Assembly: GCF_014472415.1 (NCBI RefSeq)
Contig: NZ_JACSZV010000013.1
Coordinates: 53,429 to 117,428, forward strand
Length of the DNA stretch: 64,000 bases
From: Pseudomonas sp. N40(2020)
Lineage (GTDB): Bacteria > Pseudomonadota > Gammaproteobacteria > Pseudomonadales > Pseudomonadaceae
Direction: 5' to 3'
The position numbers and the translations under genes were made by a program. This document shows, piece by piece, positions 17,815 through 25,063 of the stretch. Below the pieces are notes generated by a model. It did no database searches. It was not told where the DNA came from and saw nothing but the letters and a program-made list of their open reading frames with translations. Numbering within the stretch: position 1 is the first letter of the stretch; each line of letters opens with the position of its first letter.

Positions 17815-19188
17815 ATGCAAAAGCCCAAACCGAATTTCTACAACCTGGCCTGGCGTTGGCATTTTTATGCCGGATTGTTCGTCGCGCCCTTCATGGTGAT
17901 GCTGTCGCTGACCGGCATCATCTATCTGTTCAAACCGCAGCTCGATTCGCTGATGTACAGCAGCCTGCTCAACGTCCCAGTCGGGCATCACACGGTGCCG
18001 GCCGATGACCTGCTGCAACGGGTGAAAAGTGCTTATCCACAAGGCCAGATCACTCAGTACCTGCCGCCGGTAAATGCCGAACGCAGCGCGCAATTTGTCG
18101 TGAAGAACGCCGGCGACGAACTCAACGTGTTCATTGATCCGTACCACGGCGACGTCCTCGGCGAGCAGGATGCCAAGCAGAATCTGCAAGCTATCGCCCG
18201 AGCGATTCACGGCGAATTGATGATCGGCACGGTCGGTGACCGGCTGATCGAAATGGCCGCTGGCTGGGGCGTGGTGCTGGTGGTGTCGGGGCTTTTCCTC
18301 TGGTGGCCGCGCGGCCAGGCGGCGGGGATTCTGTGGCCGCGTCTGAACAGTCGCGGGCGCGTGTTGTGGCGCGATCTGCACGCCGTCACCGGGTTCTGGG
18401 GGGCGACACTGTTGCTGGTGATGCTGCTCAGCGGCATGACCTGGACCGGCTTCTGGGGCAAGCAATACGCCCAGGTGTGGAACGTGTTCCCGGCGGCGAT
18501 GTGGGACAACGTGCCGACCTCCGACGTCGAGGCCCGCAGCCTCAACAGCGCCACTCGCCAGACCGTGCCTTGGGCGATGGAAAACACGCCGATGCCGATG
18601 TCCGGCGACCATGCCGAACACATGGCCCATGGCAGCGCAAATGCAGGCCCAGCCTCGCCAACCATCAGCCTGCAAGACGTGCAGAACATCGCCACTGAAC
18701 GCAAGGTCGAACCGGGCTACAGCATCACCCTGCCGACCACCGCCACCGGCGTTTTCACCATCGCCGTGTTCGCCGATGACCCGCGCAACGACGCGACCCT
18801 GCACGTCGATCAATACACCGGCAAAGTCCTCGCCGATGTGCGCTTCGAGCAGTACGGCACAGTGGCCCGCGCCACGGAAATCGGCGTGATGCTCCATGAA
18901 GGCAAGATGTTCGGCACCTTCAACCAGATCGTCGTGCTGCTGATCTGCCTGATGATCCTGCTCAGCGCCGTCAGCGGCGTAGTGATCTGGTGGAAGCGCC
19001 GACCACAGGGCAAATTCGGTGTGCCGCCGCTGCGTCATGATTTGCCGAAGTGGAAAACCGGGGTGGTGATCATGCTCGCGCTGGCGGTGATCTTTCCGCT
19101 GGTGGGGGCTTCGCTGGTGGTGGTCTGGTTGCTGGACAAGCTCTTCCTGGCTCGACTCAGTCAGCAGGCTGCGGATTTGACGCATTGA
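17815..19188 (+). CDS. PepSY-associated TM protein
   Basis: 457 residues from ATG 17815 (GGAG nine bases upstream; a GTG lies one codon earlier). It starts with a TM helix (GLFVAPFMVMLSLTGIIYLF), has PepSY-like periplasmic parts (LNVFIDPYHGDVLG, TLHVDQYTGKVLADV) and further helices near 145-165, 200-220, 370-395 and 425-450. A Met/His patch (MPMSGDHAEHMAHG) in the second loop suits metal binding. Family members accompany TonB receptors and are thought to be inner-membrane metal or siderophore reductases/transporters. Here a copper role is inferred from context. Confidence 0.85.
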   Translation: MQKPKPNFYNLAWRWHFYAGLFVAPFMVMLSLTGIIYLFKPQLDSLMYSSLLNVPVGHHTVPADDLLQRVKSAYPQGQITQYLPPVNAERSAQFVVKNAGDELNVFIDPYHGDVLGEQDAKQNLQAIARAIHGELMIGTVGDRLIEMAAGWGVVLVVSGLFLWWPRGQAAGILWPRLNSRGRVLWRDLHAVTGFWGATLLLVMLLSGMTWTGFWGKQYAQVWNVFPAAMWDNVPTSDVEARSLNSATRQTVPWAMENTPMPMSGDHAEHMAHGSANAGPASPTISLQDVQNIATERKVEPGYSITLPTTATGVFTIAVFADDPRNDATLHVDQYTGKVLADVRFEQYGTVARATEIGVMLHEGKMFGTFNQIVVLLICLMILLSAVSGVVIWWKRRPQGKFGVPPLRHDLPKWKTGVVIMLALAVIFPLVGASLVVVWLLDKLFLARLSQQAADLTH

Positions 19189-19196
19189 TCGAACGT

Positions 19197-19222
19197 GCGC
19201 GGGTGATTTACATCACCCGCGC
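19197..19222. terminator. Bidirectional terminator-like hairpin
   Basis: Perfect 11-bp stem GCGCGGGTGAT / ATCACCCGCGC with loop TTAC, lying between the convergent ends of the PepSY gene and the small exported protein. There is no strong T-run, so termination strength is uncertain. Confidence 0.6.
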
Positions 19223-19228
19223 CTTCAT

Positions 19229-19561
19229 CTATTGGCAATCTCCCACCTTCAAGTGTCCATTGCAGTTGTTGAGAATGGGCACTTGGGTAACGTCAACCGT
19301 GACGTCATCTTGAGGAGCGTAAACCCCGTTCTTTTGTTTACACATGACTTTGATGTCGCAATTACGAGCAACTGACTTGGATTCCGCCGCTTCAGGGATA
19401 ATCTTCGAACCAGTACTTATTGACTTACATGACTCACGTGCCGGTGCATCTATCCACGCCTGTTGGCAAGTCGGAAAGGTGTAGCCAGCCATCGCACTTA
19501 ATGGAAAAACAAACAACGAACAAATTACGGCAACGCCGATTCCAGGGCCTATCGTGTTCAT
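19229..19561 (-). CDS. Small exported six-cysteine protein, unknown family
   Basis: 110 residues with a convincing start (AAGGAG seven bases upstream) and a signal peptide ending SAMA|G at residue 25. The mature part of ~85 residues has six cysteines (32, 45, 68, 74, 100, 109), suggesting three disulfides in the periplasm or outside. I do not recognise the family. Its base composition is more AT-rich than its neighbours, and it sits alone between the PepSY gene and a TonB-receptor operon. Confidence 0.7.
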   Translation of the reverse strand: MNTIGPGIGVAVICSLFVFPLSAMAGYTFPTCQQAWIDAPARESCKSISTGSKIIPEAAESKSVARNCDIKVMCKQKNGVYAPQDDVTVDVTQVPILNNCNGHLKVGDCQ

Positions 19562-19684
19562 GGCACAACTCCTTCGTTTGTGAGCAAAGCCTAACTTTGC
19601 AGAGACAGCCTATCGTTGAACACCCGGTCTCGGACACTGTTATAAATGACGGTTTTTTAGACTGTCTGGTAATTTGGATGACTC

Positions 19685-19699
19685 GATAATGAGATTATC
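19685..19699. promoter_or_regulatory. Candidate operator palindrome GATAATGAGATTATC
   Basis: A 6-3-6 perfect dyad, GATAAT-gag-ATTATC, in the gap upstream of the TonB receptor. The hexamers equal those of a Fur box, but the array is incomplete (one forward and one reverse hexamer), so Fur or another metalloregulator is only a guess. Confidence 0.3.
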
Positions 19700-19796
19700 T
19701 GCATGAACAAAATATTCGCGCTCGCACTCCCCCATCGATTGCGCTCAAGTTGATCATGAGTAATGCGAGATGCGCATTTCAGGCTGGTCTATAGAA

Positions 19797-19886
19797 TGCC
19801 GGGACTTATAAGCCGGCAAACTTTAGTGTTACTGCATAACTCTAATTCGCCATTCTGCCCGCGGCCAAAAGCGGCGGGCATTCTTT
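19797..19886 (+). ncRNA. Structured leader or small RNA with terminator hairpin
   Basis: First hairpin TGCCGG-N10-CCGGCA (19797-19818). Second hairpin TGCCCGC-N11-GCGGGCA (19856-19880), followed by TTCTTTTG, an intrinsic-terminator pattern ending about 25 bases before the TonB receptor ATG. The layout fits either an attenuated 5' leader or a separate small RNA in the 349-base gap 19562-19910. No cobalamin riboswitch consensus was found. The promoter is not defined; TATAGAAT at about 19790 is one possible -10. Confidence 0.4.
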
Positions 19887-19910
19887 TGAAGAAGTGATTC
19901 ACCACCCCCG

Positions 19911-22034
19911 ATGAACAAGTACCTCTTGTCCAGCCTCTGCCTGTTCGTGATGAACAGCGCCCAGGCCGATAGCCAAGCTCTGACGCTGCCCACCGGCACC
20001 ATCACCGCGCAGGCGCAGGACTACGAAACCGTCAGCCTCACCACCCCGACCACTGCCGGTTCACGCCTGAACCTCACTGCGATGGAAACCCCAGCCAGTG
20101 TCGAAAGCCTCATCGGCGAGCAAGTCCGCGCCCGGGGTGATCGCAGCGTGCAGGACGCGGTGTCGCGCAGCACAGGCATCAGCCGCACCGGTACGCCGGG
20201 CGATGGCGGCACCTCGTTGCAGGCCCGGGGTTTTACCGGGCAGAGTTCAGTGATGCAGTTGTATGACGGCAATCGCCTGTACAGCGGCATGGGCACAGTG
20301 ACCTTTCCGGTCGACACCTGGTCGGTACAGCGCGTCGATGTGCTGCGCGGCCCGGCCTCGGTGCTGTACGGCGAAGGCGCGACCGGCGCGGTGGTCAACG
20401 TGATCCCGAAGAAGCCGTTCGAAGGTGAAATCGAAAACCACGCGCGCGTCGGCTATGGCTCCTACGACACTCAGCAACAGGCCTTCGACAGCGGCGGTTC
20501 GCTGAGCGATACCCTGAGCTATCGCCTCAATCTCAATCGTCTGCGCAGCAACGGCTGGATCGATCGCGGCGATTCGTCCAGTGACTTCATCAGCGCTGCC
20601 CTGCAATGGCAGGCCACTGATGATCTGGCGTTTACCCTCGCCCACGACTACGGCGACCAGCGCCCGCAGAATTACTTCGGCACGCCGCTGATCAACGGCC
20701 ACTTCAAGGAAAGCCTGCGCAACAAAAACTACAACGTGCGTGACGACAAGCAGCACTACAACGATCAATGGACGCGCCTGACCAGCGACTGGCAGATCAA
20801 CGATGCCGTCAGCGCCAGCAACGAGCTCTACTACCTCAAGGCCCAGCGCCGCTGGCAGAACGCCGAGAACTTCAACTTCGACGCGGGCAGTCAGCAACTG
20901 AGTCGCAGCGGTTACTTCGGCATCGGCCACAAGCAGGAACAGGTTGGTGATCGTCAGACGTTCACCTTCAAGCACTCGCTGTTCGGCCTCGACAGCCAGA
21001 CCGTCACCGGCGTCGATAAAAACCGCATCCGCTTCCAGCTCGACAGCAACTCGCCGTTCAACGATGTGCTGCCGAACGGTCAGCCATTGGATCTGCATCA
21101 CCCACAAAGCGGGTATTTCGAGAGTGCCGATCCGTACAGCGATCAGTTCGACAGCACCACCAGACAGATGTCGGCGTTCGCCGAAAACCGCACGCAGTTG
21201 AGCGAGCGCTGGTCGTTGGTGACCGGCGTGCGTCGCGATTATGTGCATGTCGATCGTAACGACTTGACCGATGGCAGCCAGAGCGACCAGACCCTGACCG
21301 GCAACAACTGGAAGGCCGGTCTGGTGTTTGCGCTGACGCCCGAGACGTCGTTCTACGGCCAAGTGGCAACCAGCACTGATGGCATCGGCGGCTTGATCTC
21401 TCTGAGCCCGAGCCAGCAGCAATACGATCTATCGACCGCCCGCCAGACGGAAATCGGCCTGAAGCATTTGTTCTGGGATCAGCGTGGCGAGTTCACGCTG
21501 GCGGCGTATCGCATCGTCAAAAAGAAACTGCTGACTGACGATCCGGGCAACCCGACGCTCAAGCAGCAGGTCGGTCAGCAATCGTCCAACGGACTTGAAG
21601 CCAGCCTTGATCTGCAACTGCCGAACGCCTGGCAACTGCAGGCCAACGCCGCAATTGTGAAGGCCAGGTACGACGACTTCTCGGAAGTAGTCAACGGGCA
21701 AACCCTGTCGTATAACGGCAACCGCCCGGTGGACGTGCCGCGACGCACCGCCAATCTGTGGCTGAACAAAGCGCTTAGCGATGACCTGAGGGCCGGTGCG
21801 GGCGTGCGCTATGTCGATGCACGTTACGCCGATATGGCCAACCGTAACGAGTTGCCGAGTTACACCGTGGTGGATGCGACAATGTCGTGGCAGGCCTTGC
21901 GTAACACGACCTTGGGTTTGCAGGTGAACAATCTGTTTGACCGCCGGTATGCGCAAAGCCAATACAATGGCGGGCAGCAGTGGATCCTTGGCGAGCCGAG
22001 GTCGTTTTTTGTCACCGCTGATTACACCTTTTGA
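19911..22034 (+). CDS. TonB-dependent receptor next to cob cluster
   Basis: 707 residues: signal peptide ending NSAQA (19), a plug (ETPASVESLIGEQVRARG, VDVLRGPASVLYGEGATGAVVN) and a barrel finishing with the terminal-Phe signature (FFVTADYTF). It heads the importer genes at 22256-24995. The same receptor-ATPase-binding protein-permease set follows the cob genes in P. aeruginosa (PA2911-PA2914, from memory). The substrate is unproven: a corrinoid, cobalt chelate or Fe/Zn-metallophore are all possible. No TonB-box or N-terminal signalling domain stands out. Confidence 0.88.
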   Translation: MNKYLLSSLCLFVMNSAQADSQALTLPTGTITAQAQDYETVSLTTPTTAGSRLNLTAMETPASVESLIGEQVRARGDRSVQDAVSRSTGISRTGTPGDGGTSLQARGFTGQSSVMQLYDGNRLYSGMGTVTFPVDTWSVQRVDVLRGPASVLYGEGATGAVVNVIPKKPFEGEIENHARVGYGSYDTQQQAFDSGGSLSDTLSYRLNLNRLRSNGWIDRGDSSSDFISAALQWQATDDLAFTLAHDYGDQRPQNYFGTPLINGHFKESLRNKNYNVRDDKQHYNDQWTRLTSDWQINDAVSASNELYYLKAQRRWQNAENFNFDAGSQQLSRSGYFGIGHKQEQVGDRQTFTFKHSLFGLDSQTVTGVDKNRIRFQLDSNSPFNDVLPNGQPLDLHHPQSGYFESADPYSDQFDSTTRQMSAFAENRTQLSERWSLVTGVRRDYVHVDRNDLTDGSQSDQTLTGNNWKAGLVFALTPETSFYGQVATSTDGIGGLISLSPSQQQYDLSTARQTEIGLKHLFWDQRGEFTLAAYRIVKKKLLTDDPGNPTLKQQVGQQSSNGLEASLDLQLPNAWQLQANAAIVKARYDDFSEVVNGQTLSYNGNRPVDVPRRTANLWLNKALSDDLRAGAGVRYVDARYADMANRNELPSYTVVDATMSWQALRNTTLGLQVNNLFDRRYAQSQYNGGQQWILGEPRSFFVTADYTF

Positions 22035-22046
22035 TCGAAGAATGCT

Positions 22047-22211
22047 GCCCCTCACCCTAGCCCTCTCCCGGAGGGAGAGGGGACTGACCGTGTTGTCTAG
22101 GCAAGTGGCACCGACCTGAAAGACCGAGTCGAGCTCAGGCTTGAAAAGCATGAAGATCGGCTCCCTTTCCCCCTCTCCCCCCTGGGGGAGAGGGCTGGGG
22201 TGGGGGGGATG
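22047..22211. repeat. Family 4 element (CCCTCACCCTAGCCCTCTCCC type), paired arms
   Basis: Left arm CCCTCACCCTAGCCCTCTCC-GGAGGGAGAGGGG and right arm with CCCTCTCCC-GGGGGAGAGGGCTGGGGTG, about 80 bases apart in inverted orientation. It lies between the TonB receptor and its ABC genes. Similar pairs occur at 31378, 38481 and 47373. Confidence 0.8.
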
Positions 22212-22255
22212 GATCTACCGAAAAAACATGAAATCGAGAACACACCGAACGCCCT

Positions 22256-23044
22256 ATGACGTCACTCACCCTCACTGATCTCGCCTGGACACCCTTGGGC
22301 CACGGCCACTGCCATCACCAGTTCCAGCTGCGTGACGCCTCCTTGCAGGTGGCCGCCGGTGAGTTCGTCGGGCTGATCGGCCCCAACGGCAGCGGCAAGA
22401 CCAGCCTGTTGCGTTGCGCCTACCGCTTCAGCCAACCGGAACACGGCGAGGTCAAACTCGACCACCACAACGTGTGGAAACAATCCTCACGCTGGTGCGC
22501 GCAACGCATCGCGGTGGTCTTGCAGGAGTTCCCCGACGCTTTCGGCCTGACCGTCGAAGAAGTCGTCGCAATGGGCCGCACGCCGCACAAAGGTCTGTTC
22601 GACGGCGAAACCCTTGAGGATCGAAACCTCGCGACCCAGGCGCTCAAATCCGTCGGTCTCGAAGGCTTCGAAGACCACGCCTTCGCCACGCTGTCAGGCG
22701 GAGAAAAGCAGCGGGTGATTCTCGCCCGTGCCCTGACCCAGCAACCACAACTGCTGATCCTCGACGAGCCGACCAACCACCTCGACCCGCGTTATCAGTT
22801 GGAACTGCTGCAACTGGTCAAACGCTTGCAGATCGGCACCCTCGCCAGCATCCACGACCTGAACCTGGCCGCCGCGTTCTGCGACCGACTGTACGTGATC
22901 AACCACGGCCGCATCGTCGCCAGCGGCACACCGCAAGAAGTCCTCACCACTGAATTGCTGCGCGACGTTTTCGGCGTCGAGGCGTTGATCGACTCCCACC
23001 CTCTTCACGGCTACCCGCGAATCACCTGGATAACCCGACCATGA
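22256..23044 (+). CDS. ABC importer ATPase (FecE/BtuD type)
   Basis: 262 residues with Walker A GPNGSGKTS, signature LSGGEKQRV, Walker B LLILDEPTNHLD and switch His in ASIHDLNLA, as in FecE/FhuC/BtuD. It powers the importer formed with the next two genes. The stop overlaps the next start (ATGA at 23041). Divided from its receptor gene only by a family 4 repeat. Confidence 0.93.
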   Translation: MTSLTLTDLAWTPLGHGHCHHQFQLRDASLQVAAGEFVGLIGPNGSGKTSLLRCAYRFSQPEHGEVKLDHHNVWKQSSRWCAQRIAVVLQEFPDAFGLTVEEVVAMGRTPHKGLFDGETLEDRNLATQALKSVGLEGFEDHAFATLSGGEKQRVILARALTQQPQLLILDEPTNHLDPRYQLELLQLVKRLQIGTLASIHDLNLAAAFCDRLYVINHGRIVASGTPQEVLTTELLRDVFGVEALIDSHPLHGYPRITWITRP

Positions 23045-23988
23045 CTGTGCGTTCCCTGCTTTGCGTCGCTCTTTTGCTGTGCAGTGCCCAAGCGTTGGCC
23101 GAGGCCACGAAGTACCCACTGACCGTTCAAAGCTGCAACCGCGAAGTGACCTTTAAAGAAGCGCCAAAACACGCGGTCAGCCATGACATCAACATGACCC
23201 AGATGATGCTCGCCCTCGGCCTCAAATCGCGGATGGCCGGTTACAGCGGCGTCAGTGGCTGGAAATCGGTGACGCCTGAGATGCAGTCGCTGCTCAATGG
23301 CCTGCCGGAGTTGGCAGCGAAGTACCCGTCGGTGGAAACCCTGCTCAACGCCAACGTCGATTTCTTCTTCGCCGGGTGGGATTACGGCATGCGCGTGGGC
23401 GGCGATCTCACGCCGCAAACCCTGCAACCGCTGGGCATCAACGTCTATGAGCTGACCGAGTCCTGCGCGTTCGTGATGAAGCGCCCCGCCGCAACGCTTG
23501 AGGACACCTATAACGACCTGCGTAACCTCGGCAAAATCTTCGACGTGCAGGATCGCGCCAATGTGCTGATCGCCCAGATGCAGGCGCAAGTCGCGCAAGT
23601 GCGCAAAGACCTGCCGGCAGAAAAACCACGCGTGTTCCTGTACGACAGTGGCGAAGACCGCGCCATGACCTCCGGCCGCCTCGGCATGCCGCAAGCGCTG
23701 ATCGATGCGGCGGGTGGGCGCAACATTCTCGAGAACGTCGAAGCGAGCTGGACGCGGGTCAACTGGGAGACCGTGGTCGAACACAATCCGCAGGTCATCG
23801 TGATCGTCGACTACAGCGAAATCACCGCCGAGCAGAAGATTGAATTCCTGCTGAAGAACAAAGCCCTGCAATCGATCGACGCGATCAAGAATCAGCGTTT
23901 CATCGTCATCCCGTACGTGCAGGCCACGCCGGGGATCGACAACGTGCTGGCCGTTGAAACCCTGGCCAAAGGTTTCCACGGCGAATGA
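23041..23988 (+). CDS. Periplasmic metal-chelate/corrinoid binding protein
   Basis: 315 residues with signal peptide MTVRSLLCVALLLCSAQALA. It has the BtuF/FepB-like two-lobed pattern: an N-lobe TVQSCNREVTF...NMTQMMLALGLKSRMAGY, a linker helix with NDLRNLGKIFDV, and a C-lobe ending VIPYVQATPGIDNVLAVETLAK. It lacks a lipobox, so it is soluble. Four-base overlaps with the ATPase and permease genes indicate one operon. Ligand not determinable by eye; the cob context favours a corrinoid or cobalt-related compound. Confidence 0.85.
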   Translation: MTVRSLLCVALLLCSAQALAEATKYPLTVQSCNREVTFKEAPKHAVSHDINMTQMMLALGLKSRMAGYSGVSGWKSVTPEMQSLLNGLPELAAKYPSVETLLNANVDFFFAGWDYGMRVGGDLTPQTLQPLGINVYELTESCAFVMKRPAATLEDTYNDLRNLGKIFDVQDRANVLIAQMQAQVAQVRKDLPAEKPRVFLYDSGEDRAMTSGRLGMPQALIDAAGGRNILENVEASWTRVNWETVVEHNPQVIVIVDYSEITAEQKIEFLLKNKALQSIDAIKNQRFIVIPYVQATPGIDNVLAVETLAKGFHGE

Positions 23989-24995
23989 TCAACCGTCGCT
24001 ACGCCCTGTTGCTGATTGCCCTCGGCGCCGTGTTGCTGGTGTCGTGCGTGGTGTCGCTCGGCTTCGGCCCCGCGCGGGTGCCGGTCGATGTGGTGTGGCG
24101 GATTTTGCTGCACAAGGCATTTGGTTTCGGCGAAGTGAACTGGAGCGCCGGACAAGAGCACATCGTCTGGCTGATCCGCGTGCCGCGCATGTTGCTCGGT
24201 GCGCTGGTCGGCGCCGGCCTCGCGCTGATCGGCTCGGTGCTGCAAGCCGTGACGCGTAATCCTCTGGCGGATCCGCATCTGCTCGGCGTCACTTCAGGGG
24301 CGACGCTGGGTGCGGTGATTGTGGTGCTGCATGTCGGTGAAATCATCGGCCTGTTGACCTTGCCGATCGCGGCGTTTATCGGCGCGTTGCTGAGCATGCT
24401 GGTGGTTCTGGCGATAGCCAGTCGGCATGGCCGGCTCGACAGCGATCGCTTGCTGCTGTGCGGTGTGGCGGTGTCGTTCGTGATGATGGCGATCGCCAAT
24501 TTGCTGCTGTTCATGGGCGACCACCGCGCCAGTTCAGCGGTGATGTTCTGGATGCTCGGCGGACTTGGGCTGGCGCGTTGGGAGTTGCTCGCGGTGCCGG
24601 CGGCCAGCGTGTTGCTCGGGTTGATCTTGCTGTTGGGCATGGCGCGTCCGTTGAACGCGTTGATGGCCGGCGAACAGACCGCCGTCACCCTCGGCCTGAA
24701 TGCCCGGTCGGTGCGTCTGCGGGTGTTCGTCATCGCTTCGTTGATGACCGGGGTGCTGGTGTCGATCAGCGGCTCCATCGGTTTTGTCGGGCTGATGGTG
24801 CCGCACATTGCGCGGCGTCTGGTCGGCGCCGAACACCGGCGCTTGCTGCCGGTGTGCGTGCTGATCGGCAGTGTGTTTCTGATCTGGGTCGACGTTGCCG
24901 CCCGCACAATGATCGCCCCCGAAGACCTGCCCATCGGCGTCGCCACCGCGGCCATCGGTGGCCTGTTCTTCATCGGCCTGATGCGCCGCCGCTGA
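23985..24995 (+). CDS. FecCD/BtuC-family permease
   Basis: 336 residues and about 9-10 TM helices, with LLGALVGAGLALIGSVLQAV, TRNPLADPHLLGVTSGA and GSIGFVGLMVPHIARRLVGA, which are FecCD-family landmarks. The dimer forms the inner-membrane channel for the importer. ATGA overlap with the binding-protein gene. Seventy bases later the convergent DUF4329-like gene ends. Confidence 0.93.
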   Translation: MINRRYALLLIALGAVLLVSCVVSLGFGPARVPVDVVWRILLHKAFGFGEVNWSAGQEHIVWLIRVPRMLLGALVGAGLALIGSVLQAVTRNPLADPHLLGVTSGATLGAVIVVLHVGEIIGLLTLPIAAFIGALLSMLVVLAIASRHGRLDSDRLLLCGVAVSFVMMAIANLLLFMGDHRASSAVMFWMLGGLGLARWELLAVPAASVLLGLILLLGMARPLNALMAGEQTAVTLGLNARSVRLRVFVIASLMTGVLVSISGSIGFVGLMVPHIARRLVGAEHRRLLPVCVLIGSVFLIWVDVAARTMIAPEDLPIGVATAAIGGLFFIGLMRRR

Positions 24996-25063
24996 CCGTG
25001 CACGCCTCACGAATGCGCATGGGTCCTGACGACACACTCAGCACTTGAGCGACAGATCGAAAA

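Noticed and set aside
19562..19910. Cobalamin riboswitch or full Fur box before the TonB receptor
   Set aside because: The riboswitch consensus is absent, and the GATAAT/ATTATC dyad has only two of the hexamers needed for a good Fur site; kept only as a weak operator candidate.
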